Source: Bacillota bacterium
Lineage (GTDB): Bacteria; Bacillota; Clostridia; Lachnospirales; Lachnospiraceae
Assembly (NCBI GenBank): GCA_023418475.1
Contig: JAEZZO010000058.1
Coordinates: 12,810 to 76,809 of the forward strand
Length of the DNA stretch: 64,000 nt
Direction: 5' to 3'
Made by a program: the position numbers and the translations under genes. This document shows positions 25,094 to 34,045 of the stretch, one piece after another. Numbering within the stretch: the first letter of the stretch is position 1; the number at the start of each line of letters is the position of its first letter. The notes under the pieces were generated by a model. That model was not told the DNA's origin and ran no database searches. It worked only from the letters and a program-made list of their open reading frames with translations.

Positions 25094-27040
25094 TTGAAAA
25101 TAACAACAGCAAAAAGTGCCGGATTTTGTTTTGGTGTACAAAGAGCAGTTGATCTGGTATATACAGAAGCATCGGCCGGTAATCATGTTTATACCTTTGG
25201 GCCGATTATTCATAATGAAGAAGTGGTTGCAGATTTAAACAAAAAAGGTGTAACAGTCGTTGAAGCACCCGAAGAATTAAAAAACCTTCCGAAGGGAACA
25301 ATAATTATACGATCCCACGGAGTTTCGGAACAGCTTCAGAAAGAACTTTCTTCCTATGGTCATAAAGTAATCGATGCAACCTGTCCATATGTAAAAAAAA
25401 TTCACCAAGCTGTAATGGAAGAAAGTGCTGAGGGGCATCCTATTATTATCATCGGAAACGGATCTCATCCGGAAGTGGAAGGGATCGTCGGTTGGTGTCA
25501 TAAATACTTACCGGAGTCTAATTTACCGGGATATACAGTGATAGAAAAGGAAGAGGAAGCGCAAAACTTTGATCTTCCGCGGGAAAATAAGCTTTGTATC
25601 GTAGCACAGACGACATTTAATTACAAGAAATTTCAAGATTTAGTTGAAATTATATCAAAAAAGGGTTATGATATACTTGTTTTAAACACAATTTGTAATG
25701 CCACAAAAGAGCGTCAAACCGAAGCTTATCAATTAGCACAGCAGTCTGAGGCTATGATAGTGATTGGTGGGAAACATAGCTCAAATACAAGAAAGTTATA
25801 TGAAATTTGTAAAAAAGAATGTGAAAATACTTACTATATACAGAAACTTGATGACCTGGATTTAAGTTTGCTTAAATCTTATCGAAACGTAGGTATTACA
25901 GCAGGGGCATCGACCCCAAACAATATTATCAAGGAGGTTCATACCGCTATGTCAGAAAAGAGTTTTGAACAATTATTAGAAGAAGAGAAAGTAGTGAAAA
26001 TAAGCAACGGTGATGTTGTAGAAGGAATTGTCTTGGGTGTAAAAGAAGATGAAATCATCTTAAATATAGGCTACAAGTCGGAAGGTATCATTACAAGAAA
26101 TGAATATACCAATACACCTAACCTTGATTTAAGAACCGCTGTAACGGTAGGTGATACCATGCAGGCTAAGATTCTTAAAGTAAATGATGGTGAAGGACAA
26201 GTATCCTTAACCTATAAGAGGCTTGCTGCTGAAAAGGGTAACAAGAGACTCGAAGAAGCTTTTGAGAAGCATGAAGTTCTAACAGCAAAGGTTGCTGCGG
26301 TATTAAACGGCGGCTTGAGCGTAATCATTGATGAAGCAAGAGTATTTATCCCTGCCAGCCTTATATCAGATAGTTATGAGAAGGATCTTGCTAAATATGC
26401 AGGAGAGACAATTGAATTTGTAATTACAGAATTTAATCCGAAGAAGAGAAGAATAATTGGTGACCGCAAGCAGTTAATCGTTACAAAGAAAGATGCTTTA
26501 AAGAAAGATTTATTCAGCAGAATTGCAGTTGGAATGACAATTGAGGGTACTGTCAAAAATATTACGGATTTTGGTGCATTCATTGATCTTGGCGGTGCTG
26601 ACGGATTACTTCATATCTCCGAAATGTCTTGGGGAAGAGTTGAGAATCCGAAGAAGGTATTCAAGGTTGGTGATGTTGTAAAGGCTTTCGTAAAAGATAT
26701 ACAGGGTGAGAAGATTGCGCTGAGCTTAAAATTTGAAGGTGCAAATCCTTGGATTAATGCCGAAGAAAAATATGCAGTTGGTAATGTGGTAAGTGGTACG
26801 ATTGCCCGTATGACTGATTTTGGCGCTTTTGTAGAGTTAGAACCTGGTATTGATGCACTCCTTCATGTATCACAGATTTCCAGAGAGCATGTTGAGAAAC
26901 CTTCTGATGCTTTGAAAATCGGACAGGAAATCACAGCGAAGGTAGTAGAATTTAACAAGGAAGATAAAAAGATCAGCTTAAGTGTAAAAGCTCTTGAGGC
27001 ACCTGTTGAAGCATCCGCTGAGACTGATATGGCACAGTAG
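25094..27040 (+). CDS. ispH: IspH (HMBPP reductase) fused to ribosomal S1-like RNA-binding domains
   Basis: The N-terminal part (about 1-284) is the [4Fe-4S] enzyme that makes isopentenyl and dimethylallyl diphosphate at the end of the MEP pathway. Its cluster cysteines are C12 (GFCFG), C97 (DATCPYVKKIH) and C201 (NTICNATKERQ). The C-terminal part (about 290-640) has four S1 RNA-binding domains, the third and fourth with clear ITDFGAFI/MTDFGAFV cores. This fusion is known from clostridia. The start is TTG 25094, 9 bases after AAAGGAAG; the TTG at 25085 touches the ribosome site. An internal AAGGAGG plus ATG at the domain junction may allow separate synthesis of the S1 half. Confidence 0.95.
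   Translation: MKITTAKSAGFCFGVQRAVDLVYTEASAGNHVYTFGPIIHNEEVVADLNKKGVTVVEAPEELKNLPKGTIIIRSHGVSEQLQKELSSYGHKVIDATCPYVKKIHQAVMEESAEGHPIIIIGNGSHPEVEGIVGWCHKYLPESNLPGYTVIEKEEEAQNFDLPRENKLCIVAQTTFNYKKFQDLVEIISKKGYDILVLNTICNATKERQTEAYQLAQQSEAMIVIGGKHSSNTRKLYEICKKECENTYYIQKLDDLDLSLLKSYRNVGITAGASTPNNIIKEVHTAMSEKSFEQLLEEEKVVKISNGDVVEGIVLGVKEDEIILNIGYKSEGIITRNEYTNTPNLDLRTAVTVGDTMQAKILKVNDGEGQVSLTYKRLAAEKGNKRLEEAFEKHEVLTAKVAAVLNGGLSVIIDEARVFIPASLISDSYEKDLAKYAGETIEFVITEFNPKKRRIIGDRKQLIVTKKDALKKDLFSRIAVGMTIEGTVKNITDFGAFIDLGGADGLLHISEMSWGRVENPKKVFKVGDVVKAFVKDIQGEKIALSLKFEGANPWINAEEKYAVGNVVSGTIARMTDFGAFVELEPGIDALLHVSQISREHVEKPSDALKIGQEITAKVVEFNKEDKKISLSVKALEAPVEASAETDMAQ
25931..25951 (+). promoter_or_regulatory. 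rpsA: Internal ribosome-binding site and start for the S1 half
   Basis: A perfect AAGGAGG at 25931-25937 lies 11 bases before an in-frame ATG at 25949. That ATG falls exactly at the junction of the IspH and S1 parts, beginning MSEKSFEQLLEEE, which resembles the N-terminus of a free S1 protein. It would yield a product of about 363 residues. Translation from it is inferred. Confidence 0.5.
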
Positions 27041-27073
27041 TAATAAAACAACATATGATAAAGGAGAAACGAC

Positions 27074-27853
27074 TTGCTTGGCACTTATGAAGCTTTTAAA
27101 CAATCCATTTATGATATGACTAAAATTGATTTAAACGCTTACAAAGAACGTCAGATGAAACGGCGGATTGAGGCGTTGATTACAAAGCATAGTATTGAAT
27201 CCTATTCCGAATATGTTAATAAGCTTAAGTCAGATAAGGTTATCTATGAAGAATTTATCAATTATATAACAATAAATGTTTCGGAATTCTTCCGAAACCC
27301 TGAGCAATGGACTCTGTTGGAAAGAGAAGTAATTCCATATTTGATGGAGCGCTTTGGAAAAGATCTGAAAATTTGGAGTGCGGCATGCTCTACCGGAGAC
27401 GAACCATATTCATTGGTTATGTTACTCTCAAAGTTTATACCGCTGAATAAAATTAAGATTATCGCAACTGACATTGACAAACAGGTAATGGATAAAGCAA
27501 AAGTAGGACTTTATCATGAAAAAAGTTTAAAAGGTGTACCGGATGATTTCCTGAAAAAATATTTTGTGAAAATTAATGAACATACTTATCAGATAACAGA
27601 TCAGATTAAAGCATGTGTTGAGTTTAAACAGCATGATTTGTTAAGGGATGCTTATCCGGCAGGCTGTGATTTAATTATTTGCCGTAATGTCCTGATCTAT
27701 TTCACGGATGAGGCAAAGAATAAAATTTATATGGATTTTCATAAAGCGTTAAAGAAGGAAGCATTATTATTTGTAGGCAGCACGGAACAGATCATTCAAG
27801 CGCAGCAGATTGGTTTTAGTAATTTTAAATCATTTTTTTATAAAAAGGTATAG
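27074..27853 (+). CDS. cheR: CheR-type SAM-dependent protein methyltransferase
   Basis: Methylates glutamates of chemoreceptors in the usual case. 259 residues: an N-terminal helical CheR_N domain (about 1-70), then the SAM-binding domain with IWSAACSTGDEPYSLVM, the acidic ATDIDKQVMDKA, and DLIICRNVLIYFT. The start is TTG, 7 bases after AAGGAG. No other chemotaxis or flagellar gene lies nearby, so its receptors must be elsewhere, or it serves another signalling system. Two strong hairpins follow it. Confidence 0.92.
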   Translation: MLGTYEAFKQSIYDMTKIDLNAYKERQMKRRIEALITKHSIESYSEYVNKLKSDKVIYEEFINYITINVSEFFRNPEQWTLLEREVIPYLMERFGKDLKIWSAACSTGDEPYSLVMLLSKFIPLNKIKIIATDIDKQVMDKAKVGLYHEKSLKGVPDDFLKKYFVKINEHTYQITDQIKACVEFKQHDLLRDAYPAGCDLIICRNVLIYFTDEAKNKIYMDFHKALKKEALLFVGSTEQIIQAQQIGFSNFKSFFYKKV

Positions 27854-27860
27854 CATTTTA

Positions 27861-27890
27861 AACCTCCGCGCATTTAGCGGAGGTTTTCCT
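27861..27890 (+). terminator. Rho-independent terminator after cheR
   Basis: A perfect 9-base stem, AACCTCCGC/GCGGAGGTT, with a 7-base loop and a short T tract. Confidence 0.85.
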
Positions 27891-27893
27891 ATT

Positions 27894-27936
27894 CCAAACA
27901 ATAGAAAGTTCGCGAAACGTGCTTTCTATTGTTTGG
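27894..27936 (+). repeat. Perfect 15-bp inverted repeat
   Basis: CCAAACAATAGAAAG (27894-27908) is the exact inverse of CTTTCTATTGTTTGG (27922-27936). The 13-base loop starts with TTCGCGAA. It directly follows the cheR terminator. No T run follows, so it is not a second classic terminator. Confidence 0.85.
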
Positions 27937-27976
27937 AAAGACAAAGTTTTGTTCTATTTATATTTCAAAAATGTGG

Positions 27977-28005
27977 TTGATTTTTGGAATAATATCGAGT
28001 ATATT
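27977..28005 (+). promoter_or_regulatory. Likely SigA promoter of plsX-acpP
   Basis: TTGATT at 27977-27982, a 17-base spacer, and TATATT at 28000-28005, about 120 bases before plsX. Confidence 0.6.
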
Positions 28006-28087
28006 GATTAATAGATTAGCTAACAGTTGCATAGGATACTTAAAATATGCCTGATAGCTAAATATATTATTAGGTATCGGATATCAG

Positions 28088-28106
28088 ATTACCTTATCAA
28101 GGTAAT
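28088..28106 (+). promoter_or_regulatory. Palindrome in the plsX leader (possible operator)
   Basis: ATTACCTT and AAGGTAAT form a perfect 8-base inverted repeat around ATC, within the plsX 5' leader. It could be a repressor site or an RNA hairpin. It does not match my recollection of the FapR consensus well. Confidence 0.35.
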
Positions 28107-28127
28107 GCGTACCGGACGGAGGATAAT

Positions 28128-29141
28128 ATGCACAAGATAGTAACAGTTGCAGTCGATGCGATGGGTGGGGACAACGCGCCTTCCGAAATTATTAAAGGAG
28201 CGGTTCTTGCAGTTTCTGAGAATAATGACATTAAAATAATTCTTACCGGTGATGAAAGTGTCATTCAAAAGGAACTGGGTGAGTATAATTATGACAAAGA
28301 GCGTATTTTAATCGTACATGCACCTGAAATCATAACCAATTGTGAGGCGCCGGTAATGGCTATTAGACGGAAGAAGAACTCCTCCATAGTAGCAGCTCTT
28401 AATCTGGTGAAAAACGGAGAAGCAGATGCTTTTGTATCAGCCGGAAGTACTGGTGCAGTTTTGGCAGGCGGACAGCTGATCATTGGAAGAATAGAGGGTG
28501 TGGAGCGACCTCCTTTGGCACCTTTGATACCAACGATGAATGGGGTTTCATTATTAGTGGATTGTGGCGCAAATGTTGATGCAAGATCATCCCACCTGGT
28601 GCAGTTTGCCAAAATGGGATCGATTTATATGGAAAATGTCATTGGTATTAAAAATCCCAGAGTTGCGATTGTGAATATCGGAGCAGAAGAAGAAAAAGGC
28701 AATATGCTGGTTAAAGAAACTTTTCCACTTTTAAAGAACTGTAATGATATCAATTTTATCGGCAGTATTGAAGCTAGAGAAATTCCAAATGGCGGAGCAG
28801 ATGTCATCGTTTGTGAGGCGTTTGTCGGCAATGTAATATTGAAGCTTTATGAAGGACTTGGAACAGCATTAGTAAAGAAAATTAAAACAGGCCTGATGAG
28901 TACTACAAAGAGTAAAATAGGAGCATTATTATGCAAACCGGCTCTGAAGGAGACCCTGAAGGATTTTGATGCCTCTAGATATGGCGGGGCGCCGCTTCTT
29001 GGCTTAAAAGGTCTTGTTGTAAAAACACATGGTAGTTCCAAGAGTGGAGAAATACGTAACTCTATTTTACAGTGTGTTACTTTTACCAAACAGCAAATTA
29101 ATGAGAAAATCAGGAAAAATCTCAATAATAATGAAGAATGA
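28128..29141 (+). CDS. plsX: Phosphate acyltransferase PlsX
   Basis: Converts acyl-ACP to acyl-phosphate, the donor used by PlsY in phosphatidic acid synthesis; a peripheral membrane enzyme. 337 residues. It begins VAVDAMGGDNAPSEIIKGAV, the family signature, with SAGSTGAVLAGGQLIIGRI and VDCGANVDARSSHLVQFA further on, and NPRVAIVNIGAEEEKGN. GGAGG lies 7 bases before the ATG. acpP follows 18 bases later, the usual order. plsY and gpsA are at 55.8-57.6 kb. Confidence 0.97.
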   Translation: MHKIVTVAVDAMGGDNAPSEIIKGAVLAVSENNDIKIILTGDESVIQKELGEYNYDKERILIVHAPEIITNCEAPVMAIRRKKNSSIVAALNLVKNGEADAFVSAGSTGAVLAGGQLIIGRIEGVERPPLAPLIPTMNGVSLLVDCGANVDARSSHLVQFAKMGSIYMENVIGIKNPRVAIVNIGAEEEKGNMLVKETFPLLKNCNDINFIGSIEAREIPNGGADVIVCEAFVGNVILKLYEGLGTALVKKIKTGLMSTTKSKIGALLCKPALKETLKDFDASRYGGAPLLGLKGLVVKTHGSSKSGEIRNSILQCVTFTKQQINEKIRKNLNNNEE

Positions 29142-29159
29142 AAAGAAGGGTGAATAAAG

Positions 29160-29390
29160 ATGGAATTTGAAAAATTACAGAAAATTATCAGTGAAGTATT
29201 AAATGTTGACGAAGATGAAATTACAATGGAAACAACCTTTGTAGACGACCTTGGTGCTGACTCGTTAGACGTATTCCAGATTATCATGGGAATCGAAGAA
29301 GAATTTGACATTGAAATTGCAAATGAAGATGCAGAAAATATCGTTACAGTTGCAGATGCAATTGAGCAGATAAAAAATGCAGTGAACTAA
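29160..29390 (+). CDS. acpP: Acyl carrier protein
   Basis: Small acidic carrier of fatty acyl chains, 76 residues. The phosphopantetheine attachment serine is S35 in DDLGADSLDVFQ. The three-helix pattern and strong acidity fit the family. AGAAGGG lies several bases before the ATG. It follows plsX directly and ends ahead of a terminator and the rnc gene. Confidence 0.97.
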   Translation: MEFEKLQKIISEVLNVDEDEITMETTFVDDLGADSLDVFQIIMGIEEEFDIEIANEDAENIVTVADAIEQIKNAVN

Positions 29391-29500
29391 TACATAGTTT
29401 TAGAGATGCATAATGCGCTATCTTGAAGGAAAGCGGTTGCTTCTTGTAAAGCTGAATGAAATCAGTATGGTGATATAAGAATATAGTAAGCACTTTGAAT

Positions 29501-29541
29501 AAGCCCTATAAATAAGGCTTGCCTTATTTATGGGCTTTTCA
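29501..29541 (+). terminator. Rho-independent terminator after acpP
   Basis: AAGCCC.ATAAATAAGGC pairs with GCCTTATTTATGGGCTT, separated by two bases and followed by TTC. A long, nearly perfect stem. Confidence 0.8.
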
Positions 29542-29575
29542 TAATATTATCCTTGAAAGGAAATGGACCGATTTT

Positions 29576-30286
29576 ATGAAAATATGCCGGAAAGCGGATG
29601 AAAAGCTTGTTGTTTTTGAGAATGCAATAGGATATCATTTTTCGGATCCCTCTGTTCTGATGCATGCTTTGACGCATAGTTCCTATGCGAATGAGATGCG
29701 AATGGAAAAGGAAAAGAATAATGAACGTCTGGAATTTCTCGGGGATGCAGTATTAGAGCTGGTAACCAGCGAGACAATTTATAATGAGTATAAACAACTG
29801 ACAGAAGGAGACTTAACGAAGCTTCGTGCCAGTATTGTCTGTGAGCAAACCCTGTCAAAATGTGCTATGGATTTGAATTTAGGAGATTATTTGCTGCTTG
29901 GTAAAGGAGAAGATATATCGGGTGGAAGAAGCAGGGCCTCTATTTTGTCCGATACTTTGGAAGCTGTAATTGGGGCCATTTATTTAGACGGTGGTTTTAC
30001 TAATGCAAAAGAGTTTATCAGAGATTATATATTAGCTGATGTTAAAAACAAAGATCTCTTTTTCGATAGTAAGACTATCTTACAAGAAATAATCCAGAAT
30101 GATAATAACAAGCAGAAATTACGTTATAAATTAATTTCGGAAGAAGGACCGGATCATAATAAGTCATTTACGATTGCTGTCTGTGTGGGGAACGACGAAA
30201 TCGGGTGCGGCATAGGCCGTACTAAAAAAGCTGCAGAACAGGAAGCTGCATACCAGGCTATTCAGAAATTACGAAGTCAGAAATAA
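29576..30286 (+). CDS. rnc: Ribonuclease III
   Basis: Double-strand-specific endoribonuclease for rRNA and mRNA processing. 236 residues: a catalytic domain (about 10-150) with the signature NERLEFLGDAVLEL and a later D..EA pair (SDTLEAVIGAIYLDGG), then a double-stranded RNA-binding domain (about 160-233). ATG 29576 is chosen because it gives the family length. An in-frame ATG further upstream at 29519 would run through the acpP terminator. GAAAGG lies rather far (about 16 bases) before this ATG. rnc-smc-ftsY is a conserved order. Confidence 0.96.
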   Translation: MKICRKADEKLVVFENAIGYHFSDPSVLMHALTHSSYANEMRMEKEKNNERLEFLGDAVLELVTSETIYNEYKQLTEGDLTKLRASIVCEQTLSKCAMDLNLGDYLLLGKGEDISGGRSRASILSDTLEAVIGAIYLDGGFTNAKEFIRDYILADVKNKDLFFDSKTILQEIIQNDNNKQKLRYKLISEEGPDHNKSFTIAVCVGNDEIGCGIGRTKKAAEQEAAYQAIQKLRSQK

Positions 30287-30389
30287 CTGCTATCAATTAT
30301 AAATTCTTTTTTATCCAAAAGCTTAAATATTCGGAAATACTTTGTCATGCCGCGAGAACAGGCATGGAATGACGGATGGGAGACTATGA

Positions 30390-33300
30390 ATGTATTTAAA
30401 AAGTATTGAAATTCACGGTTTTAAATCGTTTGCCAATAAAATGGTACTGGAATTTCATGATGGCATAACCGGTATTGTAGGACCTAACGGTAGTGGTAAA
30501 AGTAATGTAGCAGATGCAGTCAGATGGGTACTTGGAGAACAAAGTGCAAAGCAGCTGCGTGGAGCTAAAATGGAGGATGTTATTTTTTCCGGTACACAAG
30601 CCCGTAAACCGCTCGGCTTTGCCTATGTTGCAATTACGATGAATAATTCCGATCACAAATTACCGATAGAATATGAGGAAGTAACGATTGCGCGAAGAGT
30701 ATATCGTTCCGGTGAAAGTGAATATTTAATTAATGGTGCATCCTGCAGGCTGAAGGATGTGTATGAGATGTTTCTGGATACCGGTATCGGCAAGGAAGGT
30801 TATTCCATTATCGGACAAGGACAGATTGATAAGATCTTAAGCGGTAAACCGGAAGATCGCCGGGAACTTTTTGATGAAGCAGCCGGAATTGTGAAATTCA
30901 AACGCAGAAAGAATACCGCAGAAAAGAATCTGGAAGAAGAAAAACTTAATTTATCTCGTGTTTCTGATATTATTAAGGAAATTGAGAAACAACTGGCACC
31001 GCTTGAAAGACAATCTGAAGTAGCAAAGGAATATCTAAAGCTTAAGGAGGAGTTAAAAGGTCTGGAAGTAAATCTGTTTCTGATGGAATATGAAAAACTG
31101 CGTGACGCCAAGGAACAGATTGATGAAAAACTTACGATTGCGAATTCCGACCTGGATCAGGCGAAGAAAGAATATGAGAATACAAAGGAAGAATACATTC
31201 ATTTAGAACAGCAGCTTGAAGAATATAGTAAAATAATTGAGCTGGATCGGAATGAATATAATGAGTATAAACTTTCCATCGAAAAAGCGGAAGGTGAGAT
31301 CAAGGTTTTACAGGAACAAATCAGTTTTGCACTGCAAAATGATGAATATATTAAGAACCGTATACATACGAATCAACAGGATATCCAAAGTAAGAAGGAA
31401 GAGGAAAGCGGATATCTGAAGGATAAAGAAACAATCGATATTAAATTATCGGAAACGGATGATCTGTTAAGTAGTGCCCTGTTGACACTGGATAAAATCA
31501 AAGAGAATATTGTGAAATATTCCAAGGAGATTGAAGCGTGTAACAATGAAATCTTTGAATATTTAAATATTAATTCCGGTATAAAAAGCAGTATGCAGCG
31601 CTATGAGACAATGTTGGAACAAAATAATATCCGCAGAGCAGAGCTGAATCAAAGAATATTAAAGATTAAAAGTGAGGAAAGCCAGTATAATGAAGTAATC
31701 GACAACTGCCTGGAGAATTTAAACACAATATCCGAGCTGCTTCTTCAAAAAAACCGGGAAAGCAGTAGTTTAGAGCAATCAATTACCGAAAGTCAGGGTT
31801 TTATTGATCAATACAGTAAGAAATACAATGAGGTACAAGCTCATTTTCTGCGGGATAAGTCACGGTTAGAATCATTAATGAATCTGACAGAACGTTATGA
31901 AGGATACGGAATAAGTATAAAGAAGGTGATGGAACGTAAAGCTTTTATGCCTGGGATTATAGGTGTTGTAGCGGATATCATTAAGGTGGAAAAAGCCTAT
32001 GAAACTGCGATCGAGACAGCGCTTGGAGGTACAATTCAAAATATTGTTACCGATAATGAGGCGACTGCCAAGGAACTGATCCATTATTTAAAACAGAATA
32101 AATTCGGACGGGCTACTTTTTTGCCTTTGACAAATATACAGGCAGGGTCAGGGTTATCCAATGAGAAAGTTTTAAAAGAAGCAGGTGTAGTAGGTATTGC
32201 CAGCAGTCTTGTTGAAAATGACAAGAAAATGGATGCATTAATTGACTATCTTCTTGGTAAAATTATAGTTGTTGATCATATGGATCATGCTGTTGAAATT
32301 GCGAGAAAATATCATTACAGTCTTCGAATTGTAACACTTGAAGGAGAATTGCTGACGCCTGGTGGTTCCATATCAGGGGGAGCCTATAAAAATGCCAGTA
32401 ACCTTCTTGGAAGAAGACGTGAAATAGAAGAAATGGAGGAGCAGGTTGCTCTTGTGCAAAAAGAAGCTGCAAAACTGCTGCAGCGGAAAGAAGAGTGCAG
32501 GGAAAACAGGACAAGACTCCGTGAACGGTTAGAGACACTAAAAAAGCAAACTCAGGAGCACTATCTGGAGCAAAATACCGCCAGGTTGAATTTAGACCGG
32601 GAACAGGGAAAGAAAGCAGAAGCTGAGACCATTTATCAGGAGTATGTGAAAGAGCTTCAGGAAATTGATTTTCAAGCAAATGATTTAAAGGGCAAGCTAA
32701 GTAAATTAACAGATTCTCTGAATGAGAATATACAGCGAAACAAAGAAAAAGAGGCAATGATTGACGCACTTACAAAGCTTCTGAATGAGGAACGTATCAA
32801 GGAGCAGGCCGCCGGTGAAAAATCCTCACACATAAAACTTGAATTTTCATCTTTAGAGCAAAATAATCAGTATCTGCTGGAAAATGTTAAACGTGTGAAA
32901 AGAGAGATTGATAAACTCTATGGAGAAGAAGCGTCTCTAAAAGCGGATATTGCGAAGACGAATCAGACGGTAAACGAGAAACAGATGGTTATCTCACAAA
33001 CAGAACATCTGATCGAAACTTATAAAAACTCTCTTGCCGGATTGGATCATAAAATAAATTCCGAACAAAGCGAAAGAGAACAGATTACAAGTATTCATAA
33101 GAGCTTCTTTACAAAAAGGGAAGATCTTTCGGGCAGAATGAATGAACTGGATAAGGAATGCTACCGCTTAAATGCACAGAAAGAGAAATTAATAGAGCAA
33201 TCCGACCAACAGATGAGTTATATGTGGGAGGAATATGAGCTTACCTATACAACGGCTTTCGATTTTTCGAAAAAAGAAGAAATCAGCCTTCCGCAGGCAA

Positions 33301-33950
33301 AAAAATCAATCAGTGAGATAAAGGTAAAAATTAAAGAGCTGGGTGATGTAAACGTTAATGCAATTGAGGATTATAAGAATTTGACACAGCGTTATGAGTT
33401 TTTGACGGAACAGCGAGAAGACTTGATAAAAGCGGAGGAAGCACTGAAACAGATTATATTTGAGCTTGATACGGAGATGAGAATACAATTTGCGGAGAAA
33501 TTCAAAGCAATAAACGAACAGTTTGATATTGTATTCAAGGAGCTCTTCGGGGGTGGAAAAGCAGATCTGGAATTAACAGAGCAGGAAGACATCCTGGAAG
33601 CAGGTATCCGAATTAATGCACAGCCGCCGGGAAAGAAGCTGCAGAATATGATGCAGCTGTCCGGTGGGGAGAAAGCATTAACAGCAATTTCACTGTTATT
33701 TGCCATTCAGAATTTAAAGCCATCACCATTCTGTCTTTTGGATGAGATTGAAGCAGCACTGGATGATTCAAATGTAGGGCGTTTTGCAAAATATCTGCAT
33801 AAGCTAACGAAGCATACACAATTTATAGTGATAACCCACCGTAGAGGTACGATGGCTTCCGCTGATATTTTATATGGCATAACCATGCAGGAAAAGGGTG
33901 TCTCTACGCTGGTTTCGGTGAATTTGATAGAAAAGGAATTAGATAAATAA
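30390..33950 (+). CDS. smc: Chromosome segregation ATPase Smc
   Basis: Condensin ATPase, 1186 residues. The N-terminal head has KSIEIHGFKSFANK and the Walker A loop GPNGSGKSN (about 32-40). Two long coiled coils (about 165-500 and 665-1000) flank a hinge (about 515-650, with GGTIQNIVTDNE and GGSISGG). The C-terminal head has the signature LSGGEKALTA and Walker B LLDEIEAALDD. It works with ScpA and ScpB, encoded at 3.2-4.6 kb. GGGAG precedes the ATG. The length is normal. Confidence 0.98.
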   Translation: MYLKSIEIHGFKSFANKMVLEFHDGITGIVGPNGSGKSNVADAVRWVLGEQSAKQLRGAKMEDVIFSGTQARKPLGFAYVAITMNNSDHKLPIEYEEVTIARRVYRSGESEYLINGASCRLKDVYEMFLDTGIGKEGYSIIGQGQIDKILSGKPEDRRELFDEAAGIVKFKRRKNTAEKNLEEEKLNLSRVSDIIKEIEKQLAPLERQSEVAKEYLKLKEELKGLEVNLFLMEYEKLRDAKEQIDEKLTIANSDLDQAKKEYENTKEEYIHLEQQLEEYSKIIELDRNEYNEYKLSIEKAEGEIKVLQEQISFALQNDEYIKNRIHTNQQDIQSKKEEESGYLKDKETIDIKLSETDDLLSSALLTLDKIKENIVKYSKEIEACNNEIFEYLNINSGIKSSMQRYETMLEQNNIRRAELNQRILKIKSEESQYNEVIDNCLENLNTISELLLQKNRESSSLEQSITESQGFIDQYSKKYNEVQAHFLRDKSRLESLMNLTERYEGYGISIKKVMERKAFMPGIIGVVADIIKVEKAYETAIETALGGTIQNIVTDNEATAKELIHYLKQNKFGRATFLPLTNIQAGSGLSNEKVLKEAGVVGIASSLVENDKKMDALIDYLLGKIIVVDHMDHAVEIARKYHYSLRIVTLEGELLTPGGSISGGAYKNASNLLGRRREIEEMEEQVALVQKEAAKLLQRKEECRENRTRLRERLETLKKQTQEHYLEQNTARLNLDREQGKKAEAETIYQEYVKELQEIDFQANDLKGKLSKLTDSLNENIQRNKEKEAMIDALTKLLNEERIKEQAAGEKSSHIKLEFSSLEQNNQYLLENVKRVKREIDKLYGEEASLKADIAKTNQTVNEKQMVISQTEHLIETYKNSLAGLDHKINSEQSEREQITSIHKSFFTKREDLSGRMNELDKECYRLNAQKEKLIEQSDQQMSYMWEEYELTYTTAFDFSKKEEISLPQAKKSISEIKVKIKELGDVNVNAIEDYKNLTQRYEFLTEQREDLIKAEEALKQIIFELDTEMRIQFAEKFKAINEQFDIVFKELFGGGKADLELTEQEDILEAGIRINAQPPGKKLQNMMQLSGGEKALTAISLLFAIQNLKPSPFCLLDEIEAALDDSNVGRFAKYLHKLTKHTQFIVITHRRGTMASADILYGITMQEKGVSTLVSVNLIEKELDK

Positions 33951-34015
33951 TTATATGATTTTAACGTTAATAGCTTGATTTAGGCTTTTGACACTCGAAT
34001 CATTATATAAAGTTT
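33951..34015 (+). repeat. Intergenic repeat copy 2, short form, before ftsY
   Basis: The right end TAGGCTTTTGACACTCGAAT (33981-34000), followed by CATTATATAAAGTTTA to 34015, is the clearest copy of the repeat. The left arm TTATATGATTTTAACGTTAA is only a loose inverse. It fills almost the whole gap between smc and the ftsY ribosome site. Confidence 0.55.
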
Positions 34016-34045
34016 AAAAATGATATAGCAAAATGGAGGATTTAT

